64,000 nt of DNA from Gracilaria gracilis (Eukaryota; Rhodophyta; Florideophyceae; Gracilariales; Gracilariaceae). Positions 10,505 to 22,540 of this stretch are shown here, in pieces. A program made the position numbers and the translations under genes. The stretch spans positions 286,346 through 350,345 of the forward strand of contig JARGSG010000082.1 of NCBI GenBank assembly GCA_030374805.1. The letters are read 5' to 3'. Numbering within the stretch: the stretch's first letter is position 1; the number at the start of each line of letters is the position of its first letter. The notes below the pieces were generated by a model. That model was not told the origin of the DNA. It saw only the letters and a program-made list of their open reading frames with translations, and ran no database searches.

Positions 10505-13500
10505 ATGGCCCAACGGGAAGCTCTCGTTACATGCGAAACCTCGGGACTGGTGTTCTGGCAAAACCACCCCAAAACGGTGTCACGAGACCTCTCGCTCATG
10601 GCAAACGGAGTCATGAACATCTCGCCACGTCGTCCCTTTCGGGTCTTGGTCAGCACCTTCTCACACAAAGAAGTTCGCATGCCCAAGAACATGGTCATAG
10701 GCCTCGCCTTACCCGCCCCACGGGCGCTCACTGTCCTACGCGACGAGCTCGGAGAGCTCGACCCTAAAGAGGGAAAGGAAGATAGTAAACCCGATGATGG
10801 GCTCCCATTACAGGGAGACAATACTCCGCAGACGAAGTGGCGAGAAACGATCCACATTGGTGAAGAATTCAGCCCTTACCGGGATCGAATCTTTAACCTG
10901 CTACATGAATTCGGAAACATATGGTCTGGCCGCCTGGGTCAGATAAATGCGGCCCTTCACAGGATTACGTTGGAACCGGGCGCTAAACCAGTCTGCCAAG
11001 TTCCCTAGAGGGCCGGTCATAAAGCCAGAGAAATGGAAGACCTCGAAGTCCAACGCATGTTGGACTCCGGAGTTATTGAAACTTCTAAGGCTGAATGAAC
11101 GAGCCCAGTCGTCTTTGCCCGGAAGAAGGACGGCAGTTGGCGATTCTGCATTGATTATCGACGACTGAACGCGCTAACCCCATGGGACGCATACCCGATA
11201 CCATGTATGGACGAATGTATAGACTCCCTAGGCGAAGCCACGATCCTCACCACCCTTGATGCCAATTGTGGGTACCGGCAGGTCAAAATCGCAGAAGAAG
11301 ACCGTAACAAAACCACATTTACTTCCCACATGCGTCTCTACAGGTTTCAGCGAATGCCCTTTGGGTTGAAGAACGCCCCCGCCACCTTCCAGAGGGCGCT
11401 AGACATCATCCTCAATAGAGTTAAATGGCAATACGCCTTGGTGTACCTAGATGACTTTATCATTTACTCTCGGCCAGTGGAGGAACATTTCCGCCACGTC
11501 CGTAACGTTCTAACTCTTCTACGGGATGCGGAAATCACCCTGAAGCGGAAGAAATGCTTCTTCTTCCAAGCCTCCGTAGACTATCTCGGGCACGTAGTTC
11601 GACGCGGGAAACTTCAGGTTTCCCCGCGAACATGCGACGCGATTCGGCAGGCCAAACCGCCGACAACCCAAACGGAGATAAGATCCTTTATCGGCTTATG
11701 AAATGTCTTCCGACGTTTCGTCCCCAACTTCGCGAGAATCGCAGCCCCGCTGAACCGCAAGCTCGAGAAGGGACAGCCAAACCATTTTGGAATTCTAAAC
11801 GACGAGGAGTACCAAACCTGCCATGATCTACGAGATCGATTGATCTCCCCGCCTATTTTGGCGCTTCCCATTCCGGGTCGTCCGTACATGCTGGATACGG
11901 ACGCGTGTGACGTCCAGGTCGGATGTACACTACTCCAAGAGTAGCCAGACGGGAAGTAGTACAAACCCGTAGGGTATTGGAGTCGGTCATTGTCACGACC
12001 TGAACGGGCCTACACGACAACGGAGAAAGAGTGTCTCGCAGTCGTATGGGCGATGCTCTTGCTCAGACTATATTTGGAGGGTGAACTTTTCACGGTACGC
12101 ACAGATCATCACTCCCTACGGTGAATTCTGAACCTAGCCGACTGTTCCTGCAGGCTTGCCAGGTGGCGACTACGACTCCCTGAGTTCGAATTTGACGTCG
12201 TGGACCGCGCCGGGATAAAGCACCAGGCTGCTGACGCCCTGTCGCGCATGTCCACTGAGGGAATGGATGACAGACCGCTGGAGGACGACATTCTATGCTT
12301 CGCAGTAGAACCCGAATGGAATTGCGACTGCTTTGTGGCAACGGTCAAAGAAGGGGACACCACCTATGAAAACATCCTGCTCGACTCGGAAGACTTAGGA
12401 GATTACGAAAAAGACCACGATTGGAACGCCGTACTGGCCGTCAAAACGGAGCAAACCGAAGTGCTTCCAATCCCCACCCGGGAATTCCTCGCCGAGCAGG
12501 CTAAGGACTCTTGGTGTAAGAATGCCGCTCAGACAGTAGGCAAACCAAGATCCCGGTTCGGGTATGACCATCACGGCTTCTTATCGAGAACATCGCCGCT
12601 GGAGGCCGCCATACAGCGCCTGGTACCACAAACCCTACGGGACCGTGTCCTATACCTCTCACACTACCCACGTATGGCGGGACACCCGGGTGGGAGAAAA
12701 ATGTACGCTACACTCCGTAGAGATTTCTATTGACCGTTCATGGCTAATGACGCGTACCAGACAGTCAAAGACTGCCGCTCATGCACTGCCACCAGGGGGA
12801 CGCTTCATAAGCATCAGAAGTTTCTGAAGCTATTTCCCGCAGCGGGTCCTTTGGAATTTGTAGCGATGGACATCTTAGGCCCATTGTCGAAAACCACACA
12901 TGGTAATCGCTTCATTTTGGTCATCACTGACGGCTTTACTAAGCTGACACGGGCCATTCCCCTACGGGCTACGCAAGCGACTAATGTAGCCCTCGCCTTC
13001 TTAGAAACCTGGATTTTTCCTTACGGGGCTGCCCAGTTTCTTCTCACGGATAACGGACCTCTATTTGTTGCGAAATTCTTTGAAGCCCTTTGTGGGGATT
13101 TAGGCGTACGTCATCTCATGATAACGGCATATCATCCCCAAACCAACGGACAGGCGGAACGATTTAACCGCACCCTTGTGGGAAGACTCCAACATTACGT
13201 GTCTGAGCACCAGCAAGACTGGGACGATCTCGTCCTGCCGCTGGTATACGCCTATAACTCCCAAGTTCATCGGACAACGGGTACAACACCATTTGACCTG
13301 GTGCTGACACGCCACCCACCGGGAATCGTCGTCGACGCACCCACAACAGCAGTCCCCAATACTGGGCCTGACGAACCAAATACGGCTACCTTGAAGCGCT
13401 TGACTCGTAACCGAATTCGGTCCCTTCTCTCCAAAGCAAAAACCAATATGGATGCCACACAGAAGCGGTATAAGGCCGATTTCGATTCCCGTGTAAGGGC

Positions 13501-13771
13501 TTTGCCTACGTTCTCCCTAGGGGATTATGTTTTCCTCGACCGCCCACCTCGGAAAACCACCGAGACAGCGGAAGACGAAGGGATCGCACGGGAGCTACTC
13601 CCACGCACTACTGGTCCCTTTAGGGTCGTCAAGGCAACCGAGAGCACCGTCACCATCCTGGACGGTAATCTACATGACACGGTCTCAATCGACCGTGTCA
13701 CAAAAGCCCCAAGGGATCGCACTACCAAAATGGATAAACAGGCAGAGGCCCCCCTCTTCCGCCCTACCTAG
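10505..13771 (+). pseudogene. Element B pol: RT, RNase H, integrase in one frame with seven stops
   Basis: The whole stretch stays in frame 2 with no frameshift. In order: RT with WRFCIDYRRLNAL (about 11138-11176), FGLKNAPATFQRAL and VYLDDFIIYS (about 11441-11470); RNase H with MLDTDACD (about 11888), EKECLAVVWAM and RTDHHSLR; integrase with AMDILGPL (about 12863), LLTDNGPLF (about 13045) and GQAERFNR (about 13150-13170), the DDE triad; then TGPFRVV of the GPF module. In-frame stops lie at 11006, 11096, 11699, 11942, 11957, 12122 and 12731. Three of these (11096, 12122, 12731) stand where relatives have Trp. The lack of frameshifts suggests decay by substitutions. Confidence 0.93.
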
Positions 13772-13944
13772 TGCAGTCCAGGTGAACAACCCTCCTCCAC
13801 CACCAGAGCCCACTTCCCCCGAGTAATTGTCTCTACCACACGATAAGCCTGTCTTAGTAGACCCAACTTCGCCCCCTTGGGATTGGAGTGACGCCGCGGG
13901 CGATGCCGCAAACGACGCCGCAAACCCGCCATAACTACTCAGCA

Positions 13945-14123
13945 ATGACTCCGCCCGCGAATGGGTAATCGACAAAGTTGTGGACGAGCCTCTATCACCC
14001 GATGGGACACCAATGATCAAGATGCGATGGTACGGCTTCCCACCTTCACAGGATACATGGGAACCCCGTACCAGTGTACCTCACAACTTCGTCGCTAGGC
14101 TCCAAACCAGGAAACACCGGTAA
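13945..14123 (+). pseudogene. Element B chromodomain
   Basis: Frame 3 reads EWVIDKVVDEPLSP, then MIKMRWYGFPPSQDTWEPR, then TAA at 14121-14123. The W-Y-G and D-T-W-E-P pattern marks a chromodomain, the expected C-terminus of a chromovirus integrase. A frame change separates it from the integrase, which stops at 13771; that gap encodes a Pro/Ala-rich linker in the same frame as this piece. Confidence 0.8.
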
Positions 14124-14885
14124 AACCACAGGGATCAAAAGAACGCGTTGCTCAACGCGTTTAAGCTTACTTGCTGCGTACACGCTTGGTTTCACCGTGC
14201 ACCGTGGCACGTGATGTTGAGTACAAGCTACAACACGGCGCCACATGCGCCGTGTAACAGCGCTGCCATGCGCCCTCCGCATGTACCACGCTGGCGTGCA
14301 CAGTGCACACCCACGTGGTACATGCCCAGTGGGTAGCCGATTTGGTGTACAGTAATACCTCTAGGGACGGACATGCACCACCTCAAAAATTTCTAAGTGT
14401 TTTGACGTCGCGTGCACCCCGAATCGGGCATTCTAAGCCGCCCAAATGCGCTCGTTGCCGAAATACAGGCAAAAGAAGAAATCCCCGTCTGTGGCCCGAT
14501 ATGGGAGGGTAATTTCCAAGCCCAACTTTTGGATTCTCCTTGCAAGTAACCCTTCGGGCTCATCGCGCACACCGGCACGTACACCGGTATCCACCGTATA
14601 CGGCAGCGCATCACCGCCTATTGTGCACACGCACACATTGCTATACGCGTACACATCTTACGACGCTACACCCTTGAGGCCCAAGGCACACCCTAAGAGG
14701 GGGAGAGACCTACGCGAGCACGCAAAGCCCCAGCACGGCGCGCAGATTATTCATTACGCCATAGCGAGGCGCGACCCCCGCTGGAACCAATATCATTAGC
14801 ATGACACCCTCCCTTGGGATATCAAATGTGAGAAACGGGTAACGAGGTTGCACATGCGATCTTTATTGGCTCGAAAAACGCAAAC
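14124..14885. other. Element B spacer between pol and antisense block
   Basis: About 760 bp without a convincing gene. It contains short CACGTG/GTACAC-rich inverted motifs (14200-14340). It separates the convergent pol and antisense frames. Confidence 0.4.
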
Positions 14886-17800
14886 CTAAGATTTCCCCTG
14901 ACGGGTGCGACGTCGACGACGCACAGCGTCAGCCGGGCCGCTCCCTAGAGGTGGCAGCGAGTCCTCGGAGGAGCTACCCTGTCCCGCAGCGGAGAACGTG
15001 GCCATGAACAGGCGCCCGCCATCACCAACAAGCTTGTCCTCACCCTCCTCGGGCTCCCCCACATCCGCACTTGCGTTACCGCCCTCTGGGAAACCTTGCC
15101 CACCGCTCGGGCCAGCCGCAGACAAACTACCACCCACGTCGGGTTGCGCCGCCTGCGAAGAAGGGGCTCCAGTCACCTGCGAGGCGCCACCCTTCGTTAC
15201 CCGGAGCTGCACAGTCGTCAACACCTTACGAGGTTTGACTCCCTTAATACACGGCCCTTCGGTGGCATGACGCGGGAACAAAATCCCCTCCACCCCGTCG
15301 TCCACGTGATGGAAAGCCATCCCGGTGAGTACACGCATCGAAGTCCCGCGGATGGGATCCGTACGAGCATGCACGTCTCCCCCTCCGGACGGGACGTGCG
15401 GGAGATCGAAGCGTGCCGTCACGTCTTCGACAAACTCCTGCGCAATCTGGGAACTGTGACGAGTAATGATCTCGATCAAAGTCTCTCGAAGGCCTGTTAC
15501 CCGTTGGGACAACAAGCGAAGAAGTGAAACGTCGCCCCCCCATCCTTGGCCGGCGGTCAGAGCGCTCAGAAGCGAAGCCGGCGGCTCCAAACCCTTCTGC
15601 TGGCATTGTGACTGTAGGGCATTGAATGCCGCACCCACTTCGGGACCCGCCGCGCCACATGGCGCCAAGTTCACGCCTTGAATTAGAGGACTGAGCGCTA
15701 GGGAGACACTAGTCGGCATGGCGGAAATACCCAGTGCGGGGGAGGCACCGAATGCGACAGTCCCGTTGGAACAACGGACACACCCATGGCGGGAGGAGCC
15801 ACCGAATGCGGCGAACCCGTTGGGACAACGGAAACTCCGCCACCATCGAGAGCCATTTCCAAACCGGACGAAGGCACTACGCCGGACCCGGAGGGAGTCG
15901 CGTTCTGATTCTGCCCAAAGGGAGCACCCCCGGCAACCGCTGCAACCTGCGAATCCGGCGGAACAGCGGCTAGAGCAGTACTCGGATCACTAGCGGGACT
16001 CCCGACAGGGACGGAACTGTCATGGCCGGGACTGACTACATCCACTGGAGGGAGGAAAATATCCTCCTCATCATCATCCTGCCAACCAAGGAGTGGAGCG
16101 GGGTTCGCGCGCCCCGTAGGACCGGGAGGCGGCCCAGAAGGATCATGAAGACATTCACCTACGAAACCGACCCCGTGGGGCCAATAGTCCTTGAACTCGG
16201 CCTTGTCGGTACTTGGCATCCTCTCCCCAACGGGACGAAAAGGTGGCATGTTTACCTACGCCTTCCCGTCATCTTTCCCCGCGGGATGCTTTGGTATGTT
16301 GTGATAAAGGTCCTCCTCATAATCATACCAGAAGAAACCAGGGGTTTGGGACCACTCTACGTGGCAAACGTCATTTAGAAGCGACCGAACGTCCTGACAC
16401 CCGTATTGGGAACCCCGAACAATGTTCTGCACACCCAAAGCGCGGGCATACCGTATCACCGAGGCCAGAAGGGGGAGGAGACGCCCCTTTGGGGACTTTA
16501 AGCTTGCGTTCTCGTATAGGCGCCTGTCACGACACTTGGTACGGACCGGAACCCCATAACGGGCCGCGTACAGCCAGCCCATGAACACGAACACGACCCA
16601 CTCCACAAAGAACATCTGCCACAGGGCATTCGTGAAAGCTGTCTTTGGTCCTAGCAGAAGATTCGTGTAATATGCGCTGAACGACCGAGTTGGTATACCC
16701 ATATAGCGGGATACTGACAGGATGCCCCCCAGGGTGTTGCCAATACGAATATAATGCTACTCCCTCGCGTTGTTGGGCATGTCAAAGTACTCCTGGTTGT
16801 GCCAACCAAAGAGGAACTTGTGCGTCTTCCTTATGCGGGCGTCATCGGCGAAAAACTCTCCCCAATATTCACGTTCGCCGACCCAGTATATCTCGTCATA
16901 CGGCGGCTTGAACGCTACAACGCCAAGGAGACAGTGCCCAGGGGTGGAATCGACATATTCCCTCCCAGTTGGGCATAATCAGCTGCCAACCGCCCGATAA
17001 TATCGGCCATCCGACGCTGATAGTCGATCTCATCCCAGCAACGGACAAACGGCATATCCGGACGCCGACTCCCACAGTCAACAGTCCGGATGTCCTGCGG
17101 AGGACTGATAGGCATGTGTCCCCAACGGGCACGCCACGACTCCACACGCCCGCGGCGCTTCTTCTGTGAGAAACCCTGATAAATTGGGACCGACTCTAAT
17201 CGCTTCGCATCGAAGAAGACTCACCCCATCGGGAGATATTGGGATACGGGACACGGGATCGCCACATGGCGAGCGCCGACATGGACACGCCCAGGAGCCA
17301 TGGTGTGATCGTAAGCCTGCGTAGGATTTAGCCAGTTCGGATTCAACCCAGGGGGAGCGCTACCCGTAGGCGCCGAGGACGGACCCGCGGCGCCGCCACC
17401 CGTAGGGGCTGGGATTCGTGGAATCGCCCCCTCGGGGTCAAACATCTCAATTGTCGCGAAAGACTGCACGCCGAACGACGACGAAACCGGTTCCCGTTCA
17501 GGGGTCCGCTTTTGTACCCCTCGGGAAGACGTGGCGAACTCCTCCTCCACGGGGAGGAGCCTGGCGCCATCGGCCGCGGGCACGCTAGCGCCCGACTCAA
17601 CAGACATGGTGTTTCCTCGAGGTAATCGGTCGCGTCTCGCAACACCTCGAGCAAACGCGCGTACAGCCATGGTGCAAACGTAACCCGTACGGGATGCCCC
17701 ACACCGCAGCAGAATGGGACGCGACTTTTGCACCTCGCCAGGCATTATTTGAATACGGTATACACCAGACGCCACGCCACTTACATCCGTACCGGGCACT

Positions 17801-17892
17801 GCGCACCAACCGGTGACAACAAATCTGAACAGCACGTATCCTCCCCAGGCGGCATGCGCCACACCGCATCCCGCCACCGCCTGCTTCTCCAC
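14886..17892 (-). pseudogene. Element B antisense accessory gene, several frames
   Basis: Minus-strand frames follow one another: 17892-17221, a piece through 17145-16915, 16702-16256 and 16249-15698 (same frame, separated by one stop), and 15719-14886. Short matches to the antisense protein of element A occur in the same order: DEIDYQRRMADIIGRLA against GEISYCDRLATLATFA; a LW-x-EW stretch (TNALWQMFFVEWVV against GLWSVVVTEWAV); an HxxGFV motif; then an acidic Pro-rich segment (DDDEEDIFLPP against DDDPMVDND). The end is a Gly/Pro/Ser-rich region closing with RRRRRTRQ. No known domain is recognised. The copy is longer than that in A and has frame changes near 17200, 16900 and 15700. Confidence 0.55.
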
Positions 17893-18462
17893 CCACTGGG
17901 ACTACGACGCATTGCCAGCCACGCGCGCCCGCTCTCAAGAGATAATTAGAACCCGCACAGGGACGTGCCCATTTAACAGGCACTTGGCTGCTCCTCAACC
18001 CACCGGGACACTAAACATCCGATGGTGGGAACGCGCCTGAACGGCCAACGGTCACACTCGGGTAACGAGCGTAGCGCGCGCCCGACATGTGATTACGCCG
18101 ACACGCATTGTTGAACCGCATACCCCTTCGGGAAGGGCTGCTGTCTGTCGCTCAGCCCACCCGAACGCGCTACGAGTCCACCGGCGAGGTTGTCCAATGG
18201 ATATCTGAAGGGAACCGCTGTGGGTGCGAGCACGACACCGTCGTGTTGGGGATTCGTCGAACGCCCATTCGGGTTACTCGCCATCGCGGCCGACAGTCAG
18301 CGCGCCTACATCGCACCCCCATTCGGGCTGTCGCCATCACGACAAGAAGTTTATGCGCATTCGTCGCCCGCCCCCTTGGGCCCCTCTCCATCGCAGCAGA
18401 CCGTCCCTACGCTCCCCGCCTACTGAGGTGGAACCGTTCGACTTCGAGACGAGGCCGGATCT

Positions 18463-18473
18463 AAGAAGGGGGG
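18463..18473 (+). promoter_or_regulatory. Polypurine tract of element B
   Basis: AAGAAGGGGGG two bases before the 3' LTR, the usual plus-strand primer position in LTR elements. Confidence 0.6.
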
Positions 18474-18475
18474 TC

Positions 18476-18900
18476 TGTAGTGCAAGTGGATGCACTGACC
18501 CTATGTGTGCATATTAGGATAGTTAGATAGTTATTGTGCACATGGGTCCAGCTCGGGGAACCCCACGTGTAAGGTGGTGACCGTTGTCGGTCACCACCTA
18601 CGGAACCCCTTGATAGGTAGATTGTTTATTCTTTCCGACACGTGGCTATTGCCCTCGGAGATGTACTTAGGCACCTCACGTTGGGCAGAGCTCACAGTGG
18701 TAAACCGCAAGCACCCCCTAGCCGATTCTTCATCGTCTAGTTTCCCATAGGGTCGTTCTGCCGCCGCTACCGGTGCTGCACGTTTGTCTCGTGCACCGTT
18801 GTTATCGTCGCTGCACGCTCCTTCGTCCCCGCTTGGGTGCTGGGCATAGTATCTCTATTTCTTGGGCATTGTTGATACTCACTCGCGTGAGTGTACTTCA
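18476..18900 (+). repeat. 3' LTR of element B
   Basis: Direct repeat of 7009-7433. It begins TGTAGTGCAA and ends GTGTACTTCA, with GAGTG following as the target-site copy. Confidence 0.93.
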
Positions 18901-19268
18901 GAGTGTTTTACCGCTGTTTTTCGCGTTCGACCCTGCACAGGGATAACCCCGGTGTGTACCGTACCTTTTGCCTATTCGTCCCTTTTCCTTCTCTCCATTC
19001 CCCGCTCTCGCGGATCCCCTTTTCCTTTTCCCCCACTTCTGTGGACTCGTGCCTCTTGCGAGGATACCTCAACCCACACACGTGGTGTGCATCCGACTCT
19101 TTGTTGAACTCTCTACGCTCCGTCGTGACGGCTTGGCCTCGGCTTACACCCGACTTCGTCATGCCTTGCCAGAGAGGCTCTGGCTGCTGACTGCCCTCCA
19201 AGGGAGGAAGATCTCGGACGTCTTCGTGGTGTCTTTCCGTCTCTGGGGTTGCACTACGGGTGGTGTAA
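18901..19268 (+). other. Possible displaced right end of element A
   Basis: GC- and CT-rich sequence (CTTTTCCTTCTCTCC near 18981) that resembles LTR sequence in style. It ends at a sharp change to AT-rich DNA near 19270. If B inserted in A, this is the rest of A. No second copy is available here to prove it. Confidence 0.35.
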
Positions 19269-19279
19269 GCGTTTTGCAT

Positions 19280-19678
19280 TTAAACTTCACAAATGTCTTC
19301 TCTATTGTAAAAGTCGGCGGCCAAGAGGACATGCACAATGCGACTTCGAATCTCCATCCATTTATAAAACTCAGATGACGTCAGCTGATACCCCCTTGCG
19401 AACGAATGCTTCGGAGCAGAGCCACGATCAGATGAGTATTCCGCTGCGAACGAAATTGTGTAGCAACCGCAACGGAAACCATCCATCCGTCGATGAAGAA
19501 TCTTCACATCCAGCATAATATTTTTTGGAGACTGCAGAGCGACAGATTTACCTCCCAATATGCTGTATTCAAAAACTCTCTTGAACAGATCCATAACGTG
19601 TTCTGGAAATTTCCAGCTCATGCTGTCACCAAAGTACACCATCGGCTTTTCCATTCTAGTCGATCTCAAAATTTGCAT
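19280..19678 (-). CDS. Unrecognised ORF, 132 aa, possibly a gene fragment
   Basis: The frame is open from about 19745 to 19280; the ATG used is at 19678. It begins with a hydrophobic stretch (FIWTTAFGVLVGMQIL) upstream of and including that Met, then reads FGDSMSWKFPEHVMDLFKRV. Composition looks protein-like rather than random. No family is recognised and no homologous copy is seen elsewhere in the window. It lies just beyond the retrotransposon nest and may be the remains of a gene cut by it. Confidence 0.3.
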   Translation of the reverse strand: MQILRSTRMEKPMVYFGDSMSWKFPEHVMDLFKRVFEYSILGGKSVALQSPKNIMLDVKILHRRMDGFRCGCYTISFAAEYSSDRGSAPKHSFARGYQLTSSEFYKWMEIRSRIVHVLLAADFYNREDICEV

Positions 19679-19745
19679 TCCGACAAGAACCCCGAATGCA
19701 GTTGTCCAAATAAATTCAGCGCTACGATACCTGTATTTATGTCAC

Positions 19746-20800
19746 AATATGCATCCCTGATATTCACTGTGAAGGATTCTGATAAACGTTTTATAAATTA
19801 ATCTTATACATCTTGGTCAGGTACATATTTCTGTTTCAGTCTATTAGCATGACCTACCAATAATGCACTTCTATCGCAAGGACAATGTAACACGGCGTCA
19901 CGCGGCTTTATTTACATAACCGCAGCAAAATTTAAATCAATGGAAAGGTAAAAGGCTTTCCGAGAGCTATGAACGTAAGAAACTGGGACTACATGGTTTT
20001 CTTTGCTTTCTAGAATGTGGGAGACATAATTCTCGATGATATGAAACCACTTTGCTGACACAGCTATTTTGAATTTTCCTATATGATTTAGATTCTTGTA
20101 AGACCGCTTAAATATATTAATACAGCGAGATTCTGGCCTTTTGTGATATCAATACGCATCAGAAATTCTGCAAAATAGATTGATGTCGGTAGTTGAAATT
20201 TTTTTTGTCATGATTGGGTATAGTAAACAAACCAAGAAAAGTTTCTTCCATTTGTAAATCAGTAGATGGGTTTAACAAATTGCAACAAGTGTAAAAAACG
20301 GAAAAAATGGCAATGAAAGTCGCAAAACAATGTTGAAAGAAAGCATAGAAAGCATAGAATGATCGTTCTTTTTAGCTTCCGAGATACAGTTTTTTCGCCA
20401 ATTTGGTTTGTGTTTTGCTCAAAATGGTGACATTGATTACATCTGACGCATACGCGGAAGGACTTGGCTGGTGATGATTAGTTCTCGGTTGTTTTGTGTT
20501 GGGTCCCGTCGATGGGATTGGGGGAGAAACGAAATAGAGAGCTCTGATTAGCTCTCCACAAATGTGCCCATACGGGCGCATTGAGATGGGTACCACGGCG
20601 GACCGGGAGCACCCGCGAGTTGGGTCCCTCTCCGTTTATTGGTTCAAAAGCAATCTATTTGCTACACCGAATACGTCGTGTATTTTCGCCTTTTGCCCTA
20701 AAAACCAAGCATACTATGCTTATTATGCACCCATAAAAAGGTACAGATCCCAATCCAATATACCATTGGGCACGCCTTCGTGCGCGCCATTTTTAGATTT
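19746..20800. other. AT-rich intergenic region
   Basis: No convincing gene on either strand. The region is AT-rich with short A and T runs. Confidence 0.5.
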
Positions 20801-20804
20801 TAGG

Positions 20805-20812
20805 TTTATATG
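20805..20812 (+). promoter_or_regulatory. TATA-like box of the SNW gene
   Basis: TTTATATG 85 bp before the ATG at 20897, in a GC-richer setting. A similar spacing is seen before other ATGs in this window (34013, 37684). Confidence 0.45.
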
Positions 20813-20896
20813 CACCGCCTCCGTTGAAGTCCTCCTCCCTCACGCGCACGCTCGCCCACGCCCATACGCGCGCCCGCCTCCCTCCCATCTCTGCCC

Positions 20897-22540
20897 ATGT
20901 CGCTCAAGAGCTTGCTGCCGTCGCCCACGGACGTCATGGTCATCACGGCCGCCGACCTCCCGTCCGCACGCGCTCTCACTGTAGTGCCAAGCCAGCCATC
21001 CGCTCAGGCAGGCGTCTCCCGCGTGCTTTCGCAGCCAGTCAGCACGGATGGCCCCGACTACACCGCCGTCGTCCGCCAAGGCGAGAATGCCTCCAGAATC
21101 GTGCATACATCTTACGATGCCTTAATCGAGAAACCGCGAGAGGAGGCGCTCAGGCCCATGCCCACGACCCTCGAGATCGAGCAAACTGCCCGTCGCACCC
21201 GCGCCGGGATTGAACAGGTCCTGTCCGGGAGCTCGCCGCCAAGAGCGGCAGCCAGGCCCAAAAGAAGCCTTCCTTCGTCCGCTACACGCCAGCGAACACG
21301 AACACCAGCGCCACGACCGGCTCGCGGCAGCGTATCATAAGAATGGTCGAAGCTCCATCCGATCCCATGGAGCCACCGAAGTTCTCGCACCGCAAGGCTC
21401 CTTTAAACCCGCCGAGCCCTCGCGTCCCGGTTATGCACTCCCCTGATCGCAAGCCCACCAAGGCCGAGGCTTCCGAATGGAAAATTCCACCAGTTGTATC
21501 GAACTGGAAGAACAACAGAGGATACACCATCGTTCTTGATAAACGCTTAGCCGATGACGGTCGTGCACAAGTTGATCGCTTCATCAATGACATATTCGCG
21601 GAGATGGCAGAGGCGCTTTACAACGCTGAGCGTGTTGCAAGGGAGCAAGTAGAACGACGGGCTCGACTGCAGCGTCAGGTGAGTTTAAAGGCAAAAGAAG
21701 TCAAAGAACGAGAACTCCGTGAATTGGCAGAAAAGGCCCGTCGGGAGCGAAAAGGTTATCTTGGTCTTTCCGAGAGAACGGGTGTACCCAGTTCCGCCGC
21801 GCCATCGGGAGTGCATGGATTTGATGTATATTCTGCGTTAGGGTCTGCGGTCCCTGTGGAAGATGAGGCTCCACCCCTTCTCTCAGGTACTAAGGCTCCT
21901 GAGGTGAAAAAGAGGCAGCGGCGAACGCGATTTGGTGATCGCGGTCAGGAAGACCGTAGCGTGGACAATGACACGCTGCGAAGAGATGAGGTGAGAACGC
22001 AGCGACGCATTCAACGAGAGAGGGAGCTGCGTGGAAGGGAAGAGGGCAATTTGGACATTGGTCGACAGACGCTGAAGCGATCTAAATTGACTCGAGATCA
22101 GGATCGAGACATTGCCGAGCGCGTGGCTCTGGGTCAATCTTGGACAGCAAAGCCAGTTGGGGAAGCTATGTACGATCAGCGCTTATTCAACCAGGAAGCA
22201 GGGACTAGTAGAAGAGGTGGTTTATCAATTGTTGGAGGTTATGGCGCGGACGATGCGTATCTACAACATATACGACAAATCTTTATTCGTTGGTTCCAAT
22301 TCGGCCGCCCAGTTTCAGTACCGGACATCGCTTGCAAATGATGTCGATGAACGAGAACGTCGATTTCGTGCTGATCGTGGGTTTGGGGGAGGCAATGATA
22401 AGGAAGAAGCCCCAGCGTCTGAGGGACCACGGAACAAACCTGTTGAGTTTGAACGTGACGTTCCTTCAAAACGGGTGGCTGGTGATGATCCATATGGTAT
22501 GGACAGATTCTTAGAAGAAGCTAGAAATCGGGGAGAGTAA
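20897..22540 (+). CDS. SNW/SKIP-family splicing factor, two 1-nt frame changes
   Basis: SNW1/SKIP/Prp45 is a core spliceosome protein that also acts as a transcription co-regulator in the nucleus. The start MSLKSLLPSPT fits the family N-terminus. Then come YTAVVRQGE, DPMEPPKF, PPSPRVPVMHSPDRK and the diagnostic SNWKNNRGYTIVLDKRLA (about 21510-21563), followed by a charged helical region (EKARRERKG), then YNIYDKSLF and the C-terminal DPYGMDRFLEEAR. A missing G in the GGG at 21227-21229 shifts frame 2 to 1, and one extra base near 22258-22261 shifts back to frame 2. The PYGxRxGW...DFGDGGAFPE stretch normal near residues 50-90 is not found. The gene is either real with sequence errors or a young pseudogene. 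No introns are seen. Confidence 0.85.

Larger units (their letters stand above)
7009..18900 (+). mobile_element. Element B: full-length Ty3/Gypsy chromovirus-like LTR retrotransposon, decayed
   Basis: It is bounded by two 425-bp direct repeats that begin TGTAGTG and end TCA. The flanking 5-mers are TAGTG (7004-7008) and GAGTG (18901-18905), a target-site duplication with one mismatch. The LTRs differ at about 21 of 425 positions by manual alignment (about 5 percent), so the insertion is not recent. Gene order is gag, protease, RT, RNase H, integrase, chromodomain on the plus strand, then a 3-kb block of minus-strand reading frames, a purine tract and the 3' LTR. No gene is intact. It lies in the same orientation as element A. 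Confidence 0.92.
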
